From: an uncultured Bacilli bacterium
GTDB lineage: Bacteria; Bacillota_I; Bacilli_A; RF39; UBA660
Direction of reading: 5' to 3'
DNA: 40,554 nucleotides
NCBI GenBank assembly: GCA_947632405.1
Contig: CANRPE010000009.1
Span: 1-40,554, forward strand
Shown here in pieces: positions 1 through 6,124 of this stretch (positions are counted from its first letter, which is position 1; every line of letters starts with the position of its first letter). Under the pieces are notes generated by a model. That model was not told the origin of the DNA. It searched no databases and saw nothing but the letters and a program-made list of their open reading frames with translations. The position numbers were made by a program, and so were the translations under genes.

Positions 1-33
1 CCGTCCTATTGCGGACCTGTGAAACGCCGATAT

Positions 34-332
34 TTATGCAGTTCTTCTCCACATGTAACAAACTATGTACGGCATATGAAATGTCAAACCACCAGCATCC
101 ATTGATTTTGCAGATTGTGTACCATTCTTTTCACCTACAATACCTTGACCATAATACGGTGCATTATTCTGTTGCACAAAACCATATTGATTAGCTGAAA
201 TTTTTAATTTATCATAAGCCGTACCTCTACCAGTTTGGTTAGCAGTTTTAAAAGCAGAATTACTTGTATCAATTCCTACAGGTACCCTTCCGTGTTCCCC
301 ATGCGGACCAAGTGCCGGCCGAAGAGATACAT
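34..332 (-). CDS. Tail collar/fibre protein, C-terminal fragment (two CGG +1 sites)
   Basis: The end of a phage tail collar-type protein, which would sit at the tail tip and contact the host. Read plainly the frame breaks twice. If the C of each in-frame CGG (complement 315-317 and 290-292) is skipped, it reads LFG-GTWSAWGT-GRVPVGIDTS and runs to an MPYIVCYMWRRTA C-terminus and TAA. The motif LFGGTW..WG.GRVPVG(I/V)DTS followed by a W.RTA end is typical of this family. The ATG at 330-332 has no ribosome binding site and the usual N-terminal part is missing, so the piece is headless. It faces the rest of the window, and the segment around 290-325 is richer in GC than its surroundings. It could be a silent or invertible tail cassette, or a piece joined at a contig edge. 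Confidence 0.65.
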
Positions 333-364
333 ACGAAATTTATCAGAAAGGAGGAAACTTCAAA

Positions 365-670
365 ATGGTAAAAACACATGAAATAGATCTTGATACTCCA
401 GTATTTAAATCAATAGCTGAAGAACAAGATTACATTATATTAGAAGACAAAGAAAATAAGATAGACAAATTAGATTATATTTTATTCAAAGAAGTTGGTA
501 TAATTGAAGAACCAGCAACTGAAGAAACTGAAGTAGTAGATATGGAGCCTAAAAAAGAGCCACAAATTGGTTATACAGGTTTATATTTAATAGCTCAAAT
601 AAAATCAGTAATAAATAGCAAATACTTAAAAGAAAATTGCAAATTAATATTATTAAATAAACTACAATAG
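365..670 (+). CDS. Hypothetical acidic protein before the holin
   Basis: 101 residues, start fixed by GAAAGGAGG eight bases upstream. The N-terminal two thirds is rich in Glu and Asp. The last third (about 69-101) is more hydrophobic and basic and looks like the folded, conserved part. No domain is recognised. It is the first gene of the lysis operon (holin 18 bases downstream), so a late structural or lysis-accessory role is an inference from position only. Confidence 0.75.
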   Translation: MVKTHEIDLDTPVFKSIAEEQDYIILEDKENKIDKLDYILFKEVGIIEEPATEETEVVDMEPKKEPQIGYTGLYLIAQIKSVINSKYLKENCKLILLNKLQ

Positions 671-687
671 AAAAGGAGGAAATTGAT

Positions 688-963
688 ATGGATTTTTCAC
701 AAGTTACAAATCATTTTGTATTGATAGTCATATTGGCATGTTTAGTAATAGGATATATTATAAAACATGCAAGTTTTCTTAAATGGATTAATAATAATGA
801 TATTCCAGTAATATTAGCAGTAGTAGGTTTAATACTAAATTTAATAGTTAGTGGATTATCAGTTGAATCTGCAGTTTATGGTGCAGTAATGGGATTAGCT
901 TCAACAGGTTTACATCAAGCCTTCACGAAGTTTATAGAAAAAACTAATGAAGGAGGACAGTAA
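688..963 (+). CDS. Phage holin
   Basis: 91 residues with three hydrophobic segments (about 10-26, 38-56, 60-77) and a short charged tail, the size and layout of small Firmicutes phage holins. The GLASTGLHQAF stretch near residue 73 is typical of A118-like holins. Holins form holes in the cytoplasmic membrane at the end of infection and release the endolysin. It is followed three bases later by a coiled-coil membrane protein and then the amidase, the expected lysis order. RBS AAAAGGAGG. Confidence 0.85.
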   Translation: MDFSQVTNHFVLIVILACLVIGYIIKHASFLKWINNNDIPVILAVVGLILNLIVSGLSVESAVYGAVMGLASTGLHQAFTKFIEKTNEGGQ

Positions 964-965
964 TA

Positions 966-1340
966 ATGGCAGGAGCTATATCAACTGTTATAGTTGCTAT
1001 AATAGGTTTAATTGGTATAATCTACCAAAGCCGTTCTAGTAAAAAGATTGATGATAATAAAACAATACTAGAAAAAGTCGGTAAACAAATAGACGAATTA
1101 CGTCAGGAAATGAAAGAAAATGACGAAAACATAAATAAAAAAGTAGATCAAATAACAATGGATATGTGTAAAAGATATTTAGTGTATCGATTGAGCGATC
1201 TTCAAAATGGAAAAGATGTACCTTTAACAGAGGAACAAAAAAGAATATTACATGAAACTAAGGCGGTATATAATGAACTTGGTGGAGATAGTTATGTCGA
1301 TACCATGTTCGAGCGACTCGAAAAAAAGGATATTTTATAA
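966..1340 (+). CDS. N-terminally anchored coiled-coil protein of the lysis module
   Basis: 124 residues. Residues 3-20 are one hydrophobic segment, followed by a charged heptad-like stretch (about 24-60) and a compact acidic C-terminal part. The layout recalls XhlA-type or accessory lysis proteins but I cannot assign a family. The start lies three bases after the holin stop and uses the GGAGGACAG at the holin gene's own end as its ribosome binding site, so the two are probably translationally coupled. Confidence 0.75.
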   Translation: MAGAISTVIVAIIGLIGIIYQSRSSKKIDDNKTILEKVGKQIDELRQEMKENDENINKKVDQITMDMCKRYLVYRLSDLQNGKDVPLTEEQKRILHETKAVYNELGGDSYVDTMFERLEKKDIL

Positions 1341-1365
1341 ATAATAAAAGAAAGGAGAATAAACT

Positions 1366-1467
1366 ATGGAGGAAAATAATCAAAATCCAGAAGAAGTTTT
1401 AAAAGATGTAGAAATTACTCCAGAAATGGAAAATGAATTATCTAACAATAAAGAGGAAGGAGAATAA
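1366..1467 (+). CDS. Small acidic protein between lysis genes
   Basis: 33 residues, very acidic (about a third Glu or Asp), ATG nine bases after AAAGGAG. It ends six bases before the amidase start, and its last codons carry the amidase ribosome binding site (GAGGAAGGAG). It may be a real small protein or mainly a leader that couples amidase translation. Confidence 0.55.
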   Translation: MEENNQNPEEVLKDVEITPEMENELSNNKEEGE

Positions 1468-1472
1468 TTATT

Positions 1473-2552
1473 ATGAGCTTTTCAAATTTAGTTAGAAGTG
1501 TAGTCAGAGCAGCATCTGACAATTATACTCATGGAAGAGATGGATATAAAATATGTAAATTTACACCACATCATATGTCAGGTGTATTAACAGGAGAACA
1601 ATGTGCTGCATTGTTTCAAAGAAGTTCTAGAGATGCCTCAGCAAATTATTGTATAGGTGTTGACGGAGGAATAGTAGGTTGTGTTGATGAAGAATATAGA
1701 TCATGGTGTTCTAGTTCTAGATCAAATGACTGCCAAGCAATAACCGTAGAAGTATCAAATTCTTCATATGGAGGAAATTGGCCGATATCTGATGCATCAT
1801 GGAATGCATTAGTTGCTTTAGCAGTTGATGTATGTAGAAGACATAATTTTAGATTAGTATATGATGGAACTCCAAATGGTAGTCTAACAAGACATAATAT
1901 GTTTAGTAACACAGATTGTCCTGGTCCATATTTACAATCTAGATTTCAAGAATTATGTAATGTTGTAAATTCGCAATTAGATGGTGGTGTTGCACCTACT
2001 CCAATCCCAGCTCCATCAGTTGGAAGAAATGTTGGAGACGTTGTAACTATTAATGGAATATTTACTTCAAGTAATTCTAATGTTCAATTACATCCAGCAA
2101 GAAATTCTGGTAGAATAACAAAAATTATACCAGGAGCATTAAATCCATATCTATTAGATAATGGTGATTTAGGATGGATTAGAGAATCTTGTATAATTGG
2201 TGCTTCAAGTTCATCTCAATCTTCAGGTAGAAAATCAAATGAACAAATAGCTGCTGAAGTATGGGCTGGAAAATGGGGTGTAGGAGAAGACAGAAAAAAT
2301 AGACTTAAAGCTGCAGGATATGATCCTAATATTATTCAAAATTTAGTTAATAAAGGTGTAGGAAAAAATGGAACAGTTACACCATCAAAATCAACTCAAT
2401 CAAAATCAGCAATTGATGTAGCTAGAGAAATTTGGACTAAAGGTAATTGGGGAACTGGTGATGAAAGAAGAAGAAAAGTGGAAGCTGCTGGTTATAATTA
2501 CTCAGAAGTTCAAAGATATGTAAATGAATTTGCATCAGGAAAAAGAAAATAA
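1473..2552 (+). CDS. Endolysin: N-acetylmuramoyl-L-alanine amidase with SH3-like and two CW_7-like repeats
   Basis: 359 residues. Residues 1-170 are a PGRP/amidase_2 domain that cuts the bond between muramic acid and L-alanine. Likely zinc ligands are H33 (in TPHHMSG), H141 (in LTRHN) and C149 (in TDCPG). A short linker is followed by an SH3-like region (about 185-243, ending GWIRESCII). Two wall-binding repeats of the CW_7 (Cpl-7 type) pattern follow at about 255-297 and 312-353, each with a W..G.WG.G..R...(V/L).AAGY core. It is the last gene before two terminators and follows the holin, so it is the lysis enzyme. Ten cysteines in the catalytic half is unusual for a secreted enzyme. Confidence 0.92.
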   Translation: MSFSNLVRSVVRAASDNYTHGRDGYKICKFTPHHMSGVLTGEQCAALFQRSSRDASANYCIGVDGGIVGCVDEEYRSWCSSSRSNDCQAITVEVSNSSYGGNWPISDASWNALVALAVDVCRRHNFRLVYDGTPNGSLTRHNMFSNTDCPGPYLQSRFQELCNVVNSQLDGGVAPTPIPAPSVGRNVGDVVTINGIFTSSNSNVQLHPARNSGRITKIIPGALNPYLLDNGDLGWIRESCIIGASSSSQSSGRKSNEQIAAEVWAGKWGVGEDRKNRLKAAGYDPNIIQNLVNKGVGKNGTVTPSKSTQSKSAIDVAREIWTKGNWGTGDERRRKVEAAGYNYSEVQRYVNEFASGKRK

Positions 2553-2570
2553 TTCAAAATGGAAACATAA

Positions 2571-2604
2571 AAGAGGATTTGTTTATACATTTCCTCTTAT
2601 TTTT
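2571..2604 (+). terminator. Terminator of the lysis operon
   Basis: AAGAGGA and TCCTCTT form a 7-bp stem with a 15-base loop, followed by ATTTTT. It sits 18 bases after the amidase stop and closes the late operon. Confidence 0.7.
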
Positions 2605-2633
2605 CGATTTTTAGCAAAATTTTCAAAATTACT

Positions 2634-2661
2634 GAAAAAACGACCTCTGAGAATCGTTTTT
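2634..2661. terminator. Second, symmetrical terminator-like hairpin
   Basis: AAAAACGA and TCGTTTTT pair around CCTCTGAGAA, with an A-run on one side and a T-run on the other, so it could stop transcription from either direction. The stem is mostly A-T, so strength is uncertain. Confidence 0.5.
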
Positions 2662-2786
2662 AAGCCATTTATATTTTTAAGGAATATAACTTGTTTATAA
2701 AAGGGGTTAAATTGCTTATATTTGATTCTCGTACGTATACGGCGATTTGGCCATTTTTAGGGGTATTTTTGGTCCTATTTTGGCCT
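2662..2786. other. Non-coding region with palindromes, before the first early promoter
   Basis: No gene seen. Contains TTTATATTTTTA, a short palindromic cluster around CGTACGTATACG (about 2729-2740) and GGCC/GGTCC boxes repeated within 35 bases (2748-2785). It separates the late lysis operon from the first early-type gene and could hold regulator sites or an origin. The sequence alone does not decide. Confidence 0.35.
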
Positions 2787-2812
2787 TTCGCGGCATAAAC
2801 ATACTGTATAAT
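2787..2812 (+). promoter_or_regulatory. CGCG-N14-TATAAT promoter 1
   Basis: TTCGCG at 2787-2792, exactly 14 bases, then TATAAT at 2807-2812 followed by GAAGAAATATTAAAAGGAG. No -35 box at the usual 17-base distance. Drives the small gene at 2841. Confidence 0.75.
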
Positions 2813-2840
2813 GAAGAAATATTAAAAGGAGTTGATTAAT

Positions 2841-3002
2841 ATGGATAAAAAATTAGTTATCGGAATTATATTAGGATGTATTATAGGAGTATTGGTGATG
2901 TTTATAGCACTTAATACTAGTACACATTCAGTTACAAAGATAAATAATAAAGTAGTGGAAGAAACTTACGAATATCCAGATTTAGTAATTAATAGAAAAT
3001 AG
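2841..3002 (+). CDS. Small single-pass membrane protein
   Basis: 53 residues, ATG after AAAGGAGTTGATTAAT. Residues 5-24 are one hydrophobic segment and the rest is polar, so it is a small membrane-anchored protein with no recognised family. It has its own promoter (2787) and is followed by the promoter of the non-coding RNA at 3032. Confidence 0.65.
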   Translation: MDKKLVIGIILGCIIGVLVMFIALNTSTHSVTKINNKVVEETYEYPDLVINRK

Positions 3003-3031
3003 GTTTAGCTAAATAAGCTATTCCTTTTCTT

Positions 3032-3057
3032 TTCGCTTAAAAAACATATTCTATAAT
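3032..3057 (+). promoter_or_regulatory. CGCG-type promoter 2 (variant TTCGCT), drives a non-coding RNA
   Basis: TTCGCT at 3032-3037, 14 bases, TATAAT at 3052-3057. No ORF with a ribosome binding site follows before the next promoter at 3172. The downstream sequence is instead structured. Confidence 0.65.
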
Positions 3058-3059
3058 GA

Positions 3060-3173
3060 GGAGATCACCCAGGTGGGTATAGCAGAGAACATTAGAAAGC
3101 CAAATTTATAAGACGTGGACGGCAGAGCTATCTTCAGATAGTAGGAACTCATATCACGCTCTCTTCATTTTTT
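3060..3173 (+). ncRNA. Candidate structured small RNA, unrecognised family
   Basis: About 110 bases between its own promoter and a T-run (3168-3173), with no ribosome binding site and no plausible ORF. Visible pairings: ACCC-AGGT-GGGT (3067-3078), CTATC-TTCA-GATAG (3128-3141), a longer-range CGTG/CACG (3113-3116 with 3155-3158), and GAGGAGA at the 5' end with TCTCTTC just before the T-run (only partly transcribed if the start is at the usual distance). ATAGC near 3080 could also pair with GCTAT near 3127, competing with the hairpin there, so two states are possible. It is more GC-rich than the surrounding sequence. I do not recognise it as tRNA, 6S, phi29 pRNA or a known riboswitch. Confidence 0.6.
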
Positions 3174-3197
3174 CTCGGTAGATACATATACTATAAT
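3172..3197 (+). promoter_or_regulatory. CGCG-type promoter 3 (variant TTCTCG)
   Basis: TTCTCG at 3172-3177, 14 bases including GATACATA, TATAAT at 3192-3197. From position 3180 on it is almost identical to promoter 4. It overlaps the end of the candidate RNA and drives the gene at 3224. Confidence 0.65.
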
Positions 3198-3223
3198 GAA
3201 GAAATAATAAGGAGGTATTTAAA

Positions 3224-3457
3224 ATGATAAAAAAATTGATGATTGAATTCACAAAATTATGTATTCGATTCATGGAGTTACCATTAATAATTAGAATAAT
3301 ATTCTCACCATTATATGTATTAACAATGATAATTTATTCAATTATTTATTATGTTATATATTTTATATGTTCTATTAAATATGGTAAAAGTGAATGGAAG
3401 AAAATACATTATAATTATATCACAGAATATTACAAAGATTTTTTAAAAGATATGTAG
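3224..3457 (+). CDS. Small membrane protein
   Basis: 77 residues with a long hydrophobic stretch (about 22-52, one or two passes) and a basic, tyrosine-rich C-terminus. No family recognised. RBS AAGGAGG nine bases before the ATG. Single-gene unit with its own promoter, and its stop codon lies inside the downstream terminator stem. Confidence 0.7.
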   Translation: MIKKLMIEFTKLCIRFMELPLIIRIIFSPLYVLTMIIYSIIYYVIYFICSIKYGKSEWKKIHYNYITEYYKDFLKDM

Positions 3458-3480
3458 GTCATTATTGGCCTATTTATTTT
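3455..3480 (+). terminator. Terminator overlapping the stop codon
   Basis: TAGGTC and GGCCTA pair (one G-U) around ATTATT, then TTTATTTT. The TAG stop of the 3224 gene forms the first three bases of the stem. Confidence 0.6.
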
Positions 3481-3504
3481 CGCGATAGATACATATACTA
3501 TAAT
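3479..3504 (+). promoter_or_regulatory. CGCG-N14-TATAAT promoter 4
   Basis: TTCGCG at 3479-3484, 14 bases, TATAAT at 3499-3504. It begins within the T-run of the previous terminator and drives the gene at 3531. Confidence 0.75.
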
Positions 3505-3530
3505 GAAGAAATAATAAGGAGGTATTTAAA

Positions 3531-3725
3531 ATGAAGAAATTTTTAATGGGAGTTTTTGCAGCATTGGGTACAATCTTAGTAGGTAAAAATATTTACAGAA
3601 AAGGTTATAACGATGGTGTAGAAGGAATTAGAGATGACTTTGAATTAATTAAAACTGGAATGGATTATAAAAATTCAGAAGATGATAAAACATCTAAAAC
3701 AACAAATAAGAAAGAGACAAAATAA
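3531..3725 (+). CDS. Small membrane-anchored protein
   Basis: 64 residues: one short hydrophobic N-terminal segment (about 4-20), then a charged Lys/Thr/Asp-rich tail. No family recognised. Own promoter and RBS (AAGGAGG). The last codons and stop form a GAGAC/GTCTC terminator, identical in design to that of the 4444 gene. Confidence 0.7.
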   Translation: MKKFLMGVFAALGTILVGKNIYRKGYNDGVEGIRDDFELIKTGMDYKNSEDDKTSKTTNKKETK

Positions 3726-3739
3726 GTCTCTTCTTTTTC
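3712..3739 (+). terminator. Terminator overlapping gene end
   Basis: AAGAGAC-AAAATAA-GTCTCTT then CTTTTTC. The TAA stop lies in the loop. Confidence 0.7.
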
Positions 3740-3741
3740 TC

Positions 3742-3767
3742 TTCGCGGCATAAACATACTGTATAAT
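3742..3767 (+). promoter_or_regulatory. CGCG-N14-TATAAT promoter 5
   Basis: TTCGCG at 3742-3747, 14 bases, TATAAT at 3762-3767. Identical to promoter 1 over the whole TTCGCG-to-TATAATGAAGAAATATT stretch. Confidence 0.75.
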
Positions 3768-3792
3768 GAAGAAATATTAAGGAGGTATTCAA

Positions 3793-4005
3793 ATGAAGAA
3801 TTTGAGAAAAAACGAAAGTGAAATAATGAAAGGATTAATTAAATTAACCAAATGTAAAACATTTAAGAATAAATTATATGCATTAGGATTAATATTATTA
3901 GGTATTATATCTGCAGTATTATTAGAAGGAGATATAACAGTATTAATATTTGTATCATTAATTGCAATACCATTATTCTTTAGTAAAGATAATTGGATAG
4001 TTTAA
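3793..4005 (+). CDS. Small membrane protein with two hydrophobic segments
   Basis: 70 residues. A basic N-terminus is followed by hydrophobic segments at about 30-44 and 48-63. Start after AAGGAGGTATTCAA. No family recognised. Own promoter (3742) and own terminator (AAGGGA/TCCCTT, which includes the stop). Confidence 0.7.
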   Translation: MKNLRKNESEIMKGLIKLTKCKTFKNKLYALGLILLGIISAVLLEGDITVLIFVSLIAIPLFFSKDNWIV

Positions 4006-4029
4006 GGGAGCAATCCCTTTCATTTTTAT
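4004..4029 (+). terminator. Terminator after the 3793 gene
   Basis: AAGGGA-GCAA-TCCCTT followed by TCATTTTTAT. The stop codon forms the foot of the stem. Confidence 0.65.
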
Positions 4030-4052
4030 TTTAAAAGAAAGGAGAATTCAAA

Positions 4053-4391
4053 ATGGAAGAAAATATTAACTTAAGTTTAACAGTTGGAAAATATGAACAA
4101 TATTTAGTTAGTGCTGATGATGTTAACATATTAGGACATAGCGGTATACATTATATTTATAAATTTCCTAATGGATATGGAGCATCTGTAGTAAAACAAT
4201 ATGGTTCAGTAGGATATTCTCAGGATTTATGGGAATTAGCTGTTATATTATTTGAATATGAAACTGACGTATTACAATTAGCAGATTATGTAATAGTTTA
4301 TCCAGAACCAATATTACATGGACAAGATGTTTTAGGTAACTTATCTGAGAAAAATGTAATAAAAGTATTAGAACAAATATACAATCTATAA
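4053..4391 (+). CDS. Conserved phage protein of unknown function
   Basis: 112 residues, soluble. The YKFPNGYGASVV motif (about 36-47) and a following ELAVI-type segment, ending in a helix (LSEKNVIKVLEQI), match a family common in Firmicutes phages with no known function. RBS AGAAAGGAG. It has no CGCG promoter of its own and is preceded by an AT box of the TTTTATTTTA kind. Confidence 0.7.
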   Translation: MEENINLSLTVGKYEQYLVSADDVNILGHSGIHYIYKFPNGYGASVVKQYGSVGYSQDLWELAVILFEYETDVLQLADYVIVYPEPILHGQDVLGNLSEKNVIKVLEQIYNL

Positions 4392-4393
4392 TA

Positions 4394-4419
4394 TTCGCGT
4401 TCATAACATACTGTATAAT
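4394..4419 (+). promoter_or_regulatory. CGCG-N14-TATAAT promoter 6
   Basis: TTCGCG at 4394-4399, 14 bases, TATAAT at 4414-4419, three bases after the preceding stop codon. Drives the gene at 4444. Confidence 0.75.
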
Positions 4420-4443
4420 GAAAACATATTAGGAGGTATTTAT

Positions 4444-4770
4444 ATGATTAAAGTATTTGAAGATTTGTATGACAATTTTACAGATAAGGAGTATAATTTC
4501 ACAGCATATAAAAGTAATGCTAATGAAATATTTGATATGATTAATAGGTCTACAACACATCATAGAATGTTTAATAAAAGTAAAGTTATTACTAATAATA
4601 TAACATTTTATACATCAATTGAAGACAATAATATCATGTACAATATTAGTGTTAATTTAAAAAGAAGTGAATGGACAAAACTATTATCTTTATGCACAAC
4701 ACACAAATATCAATTAATTATTAAAGATGATAAAAACATTATGTGTTTTATAAAGAAAGAGACAAAATAA
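4444..4770 (+). CDS. Hypothetical soluble protein
   Basis: 108 residues with alternating polar and hydrophobic segments and no membrane segment or recognisable motif. RBS AGGAGGTATTTAT. Single-gene unit with promoter 6 and a GAGAC/GTCTC terminator built into its last codons. Confidence 0.65.
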   Translation: MIKVFEDLYDNFTDKEYNFTAYKSNANEIFDMINRSTTHHRMFNKSKVITNNITFYTSIEDNNIMYNISVNLKRSEWTKLLSLCTTHKYQLIIKDDKNIMCFIKKETK

Positions 4771-4785
4771 GTCTCTATTCTTTTT
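4756..4785 (+). terminator. Terminator overlapping gene end
   Basis: AAAGAGAC-AAAATAA-GTCTCT then ATTCTTTTT, nearly the same as the terminator at 3712. Confidence 0.7.
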
Positions 4786-4809
4786 CGCGTTAAATACATA
4801 TACTATAAT
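4784..4809 (+). promoter_or_regulatory. CGCG-N14-TATAAT promoter 7
   Basis: TTCGCG at 4784-4789, 14 bases, TATAAT at 4804-4809. The T-run of the upstream terminator forms its first bases. Confidence 0.75.
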
Positions 4810-4835
4810 GAAGAAATATTATAGGAGGTATTCAT

Positions 4836-5075
4836 ATGAAGAAACATTTATACATTTTAGGAGGTATTCCAAAGAGGATTGCAGAAGATTATAAAGATAT
4901 GATTCGAGATGATATTATATTATTACAAGGTAATAATGAATATTGTGCAAGATTGTATTTAACAACTTTGCAAGCATTAAAAATAAGAATACAGATGTTT
5001 ATATGTAATATGAAATTAAGTTGTAACAAATTCACGTTAACTCGTGGAGGAGGAAAGAGATTTAGAGTCAAATAG
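4836..5075 (+). CDS. Small basic hypothetical protein
   Basis: 79 residues, basic, with Cys/Met-rich middle and a Gly-Gly-Gly-Lys-Arg end. No motif recognised. RBS AGGAGGTATTCAT, own promoter, own terminator. Confidence 0.6.
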   Translation: MKKHLYILGGIPKRIAEDYKDMIRDDIILLQGNNEYCARLYLTTLQALKIRIQMFICNMKLSCNKFTLTRGGGKRFRVK

Positions 5076-5090
5076 ACTCTATTCTTTTTC
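5064..5090 (+). terminator. Terminator overlapping gene end
   Basis: AGAGTC-AAATA-GACTCT followed by ATTCTTTTTC. The TAG stop is in the stem/loop. Confidence 0.7.
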
Positions 5091-5132
5091 TATTTATATT
5101 TTTAAATAAATTAGAAAGGAGAGTGAATACTA

Positions 5133-5357
5133 TTGCTGTATTTTGCAATTTATCTATTAGGTATTATAATTGGTGTTATTATTACAGTTATACATTATAA
5201 TTTTGAAAAAATTAATGGGGTAATTGTTGTAGATCATAAAACAGAACAATGTGTAATAAAAACATTAAGCCAAGATTTAACAGATATTAGGAAGAAACGA
5301 GCAGTATTTTATATAGACCACAATGGAAAGCTGCCGCGAGAAAATCATTCTCTATAA
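5133..5357 (+). CDS. Small N-terminally anchored membrane protein (TTG start)
   Basis: 74 residues. The TTG start is chosen because GAAAGGAGAGTG lies just upstream. Residues 2-21 are hydrophobic and the rest is a soluble tail. No family recognised. Its last codons hold promoter 8 (the TAA stop lies within the TATAAT box). Confidence 0.65.
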   Translation: MLYFAIYLLGIIIGVIITVIHYNFEKINGVIVVDHKTEQCVIKTLSQDLTDIRKKRAVFYIDHNGKLPRENHSL

Positions 5358-5358
5358 T
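5333..5358 (+). promoter_or_regulatory. CGCG-N14-TATAAT promoter 8, inside the end of a gene
   Basis: GCCGCG at 5333-5338, 14 bases, TATAAT at 5353-5358, all within the last codons and stop of the 5133 gene. Drives the gene at 5400. Confidence 0.65.
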
Positions 5359-5399
5359 GAGAACATGAGTTCATTTATATTTTTTAGGAGGTATACGAG

Positions 5400-5763
5400 A
5401 TGGAAAAAATTAAAGAAGCACTGTGGCAAAATTATGAAGAAGTGAACGATTTATTAGAAGGAATCGATGTTTCATCAAATGAGTTCAGAAATCTTACTGA
5501 AGAACGAGATAAAATTCGTAATGAATTAATCGAACTTGAACGACTTAATCAGGAAACTGATGTAAAAGTAACCCAGATTGAGTGTGAAAATGTTAGAGAA
5601 AAAATTCGTAACGGAATTAATATTCGGAACTTTTATTGTAAGTACGACTGTAACTGTATTTGCTATAACAAAGACATTCAAATTTGATCAAGTAGCAACT
5701 GTAACTAGCACATTGGGTCGAAATATTTTAAATAGCGTAGTACCTAAAATGGGTAAACGATAA
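5400..5763 (+). CDS. Coiled-coil membrane protein, reconstructed across a CGG +1 site
   Basis: Plain reading stops at 5687. The in-frame CGG at 5625-5627 (INI-CGG) with its C skipped joins a 75-residue acidic coiled coil to GTFIVSTTVTVFAITKTFKF and a basic end (TAA at 5761), 120 residues in all. The joined protein has a cytosolic coiled coil and one membrane segment (about 76-91). Without the skip the tail is a Cys/Tyr-rich stretch with no hydrophobic run. RBS AGGAGGTATACGAG. Promoter 8 upstream, strong terminator downstream. Confidence 0.65.
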
Positions 5764-5776
5764 TATTCTCAGTATC

Positions 5777-5811
5777 AAGACAGTATATAAGAAAAATACT
5801 GTCTTATATTT
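5777..5811 (+). terminator. Strong intrinsic terminator
   Basis: Perfect 10-bp stem AAGACAGTAT/ATACTGTCTT with a 9-base loop, then ATATTT, which leads straight into promoter 9. Confidence 0.8.
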
Positions 5812-5835
5812 CGCGTTAAATACATTGGCTATAAT
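5810..5835 (+). promoter_or_regulatory. CGCG-N14-TATAAT promoter 9
   Basis: TTCGCG at 5810-5815, 14 bases, TATAAT at 5830-5835. Drives the gene at 5863. Confidence 0.75.
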
Positions 5836-5862
5836 GAGAAGATATTAAGGAGGTAAATTAAA

Positions 5863-6045
5863 ATGTTTCTATTTTTAGCATTATTATTAATTTTAGTATT
5901 ACTTATAGCTTTTATATTGATAACAATATCAGTATTTGGAGCTGGATTTATAGTAGTATTTGGAGATGTAATAGTTTGTATTGCTATTATAGTATTTTTA
6001 ATTAAGAAAATATTCTTTAAGAAAAAGAAGAATAAAAACAAATAA
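5863..6045 (+). CDS. Very hydrophobic small membrane protein
   Basis: 60 residues, two closely spaced membrane segments (about 2-22 and 25-50) and a Lys/Asn tail. RBS AAGGAGGTAAATTAAA. No family recognised. Its size and shape would also fit a holin-like or small toxin-like peptide, but nothing in the sequence proves that. Own promoter and terminator. Confidence 0.65.
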   Translation: MFLFLALLLILVLLIAFILITISVFGAGFIVVFGDVIVCIAIIVFLIKKIFFKKKKNKNK

Positions 6046-6057
6046 AACTAAAGGGTG

Positions 6058-6090
6058 AAGTATAGTAATTATACTTTGCTTTTTATTTTT
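6058..6090 (+). terminator. Terminator before the DUF6353-like cluster
   Basis: AAGTATA-GTAAT-TATACTT then TGCTTTTTATTTTT. Confidence 0.7.
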
Positions 6091-6124
6091 ATAGATATTT
6101 TAAAAGAAAGGAGAAGATATATTC

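Noticed and set aside
34-332. Diversity-generating retroelement target in the tail fragment
   Set aside because: No reverse transcriptase, template repeat or adenine-specific variation pattern is visible in this window.
5829-6041. Minus-strand ORFs in the small-gene region (for example 5829-6041 and 6100-6303)
   Set aside because: They lie opposite well-supported + strand genes with promoters and ribosome binding sites and have no start signals of their own.
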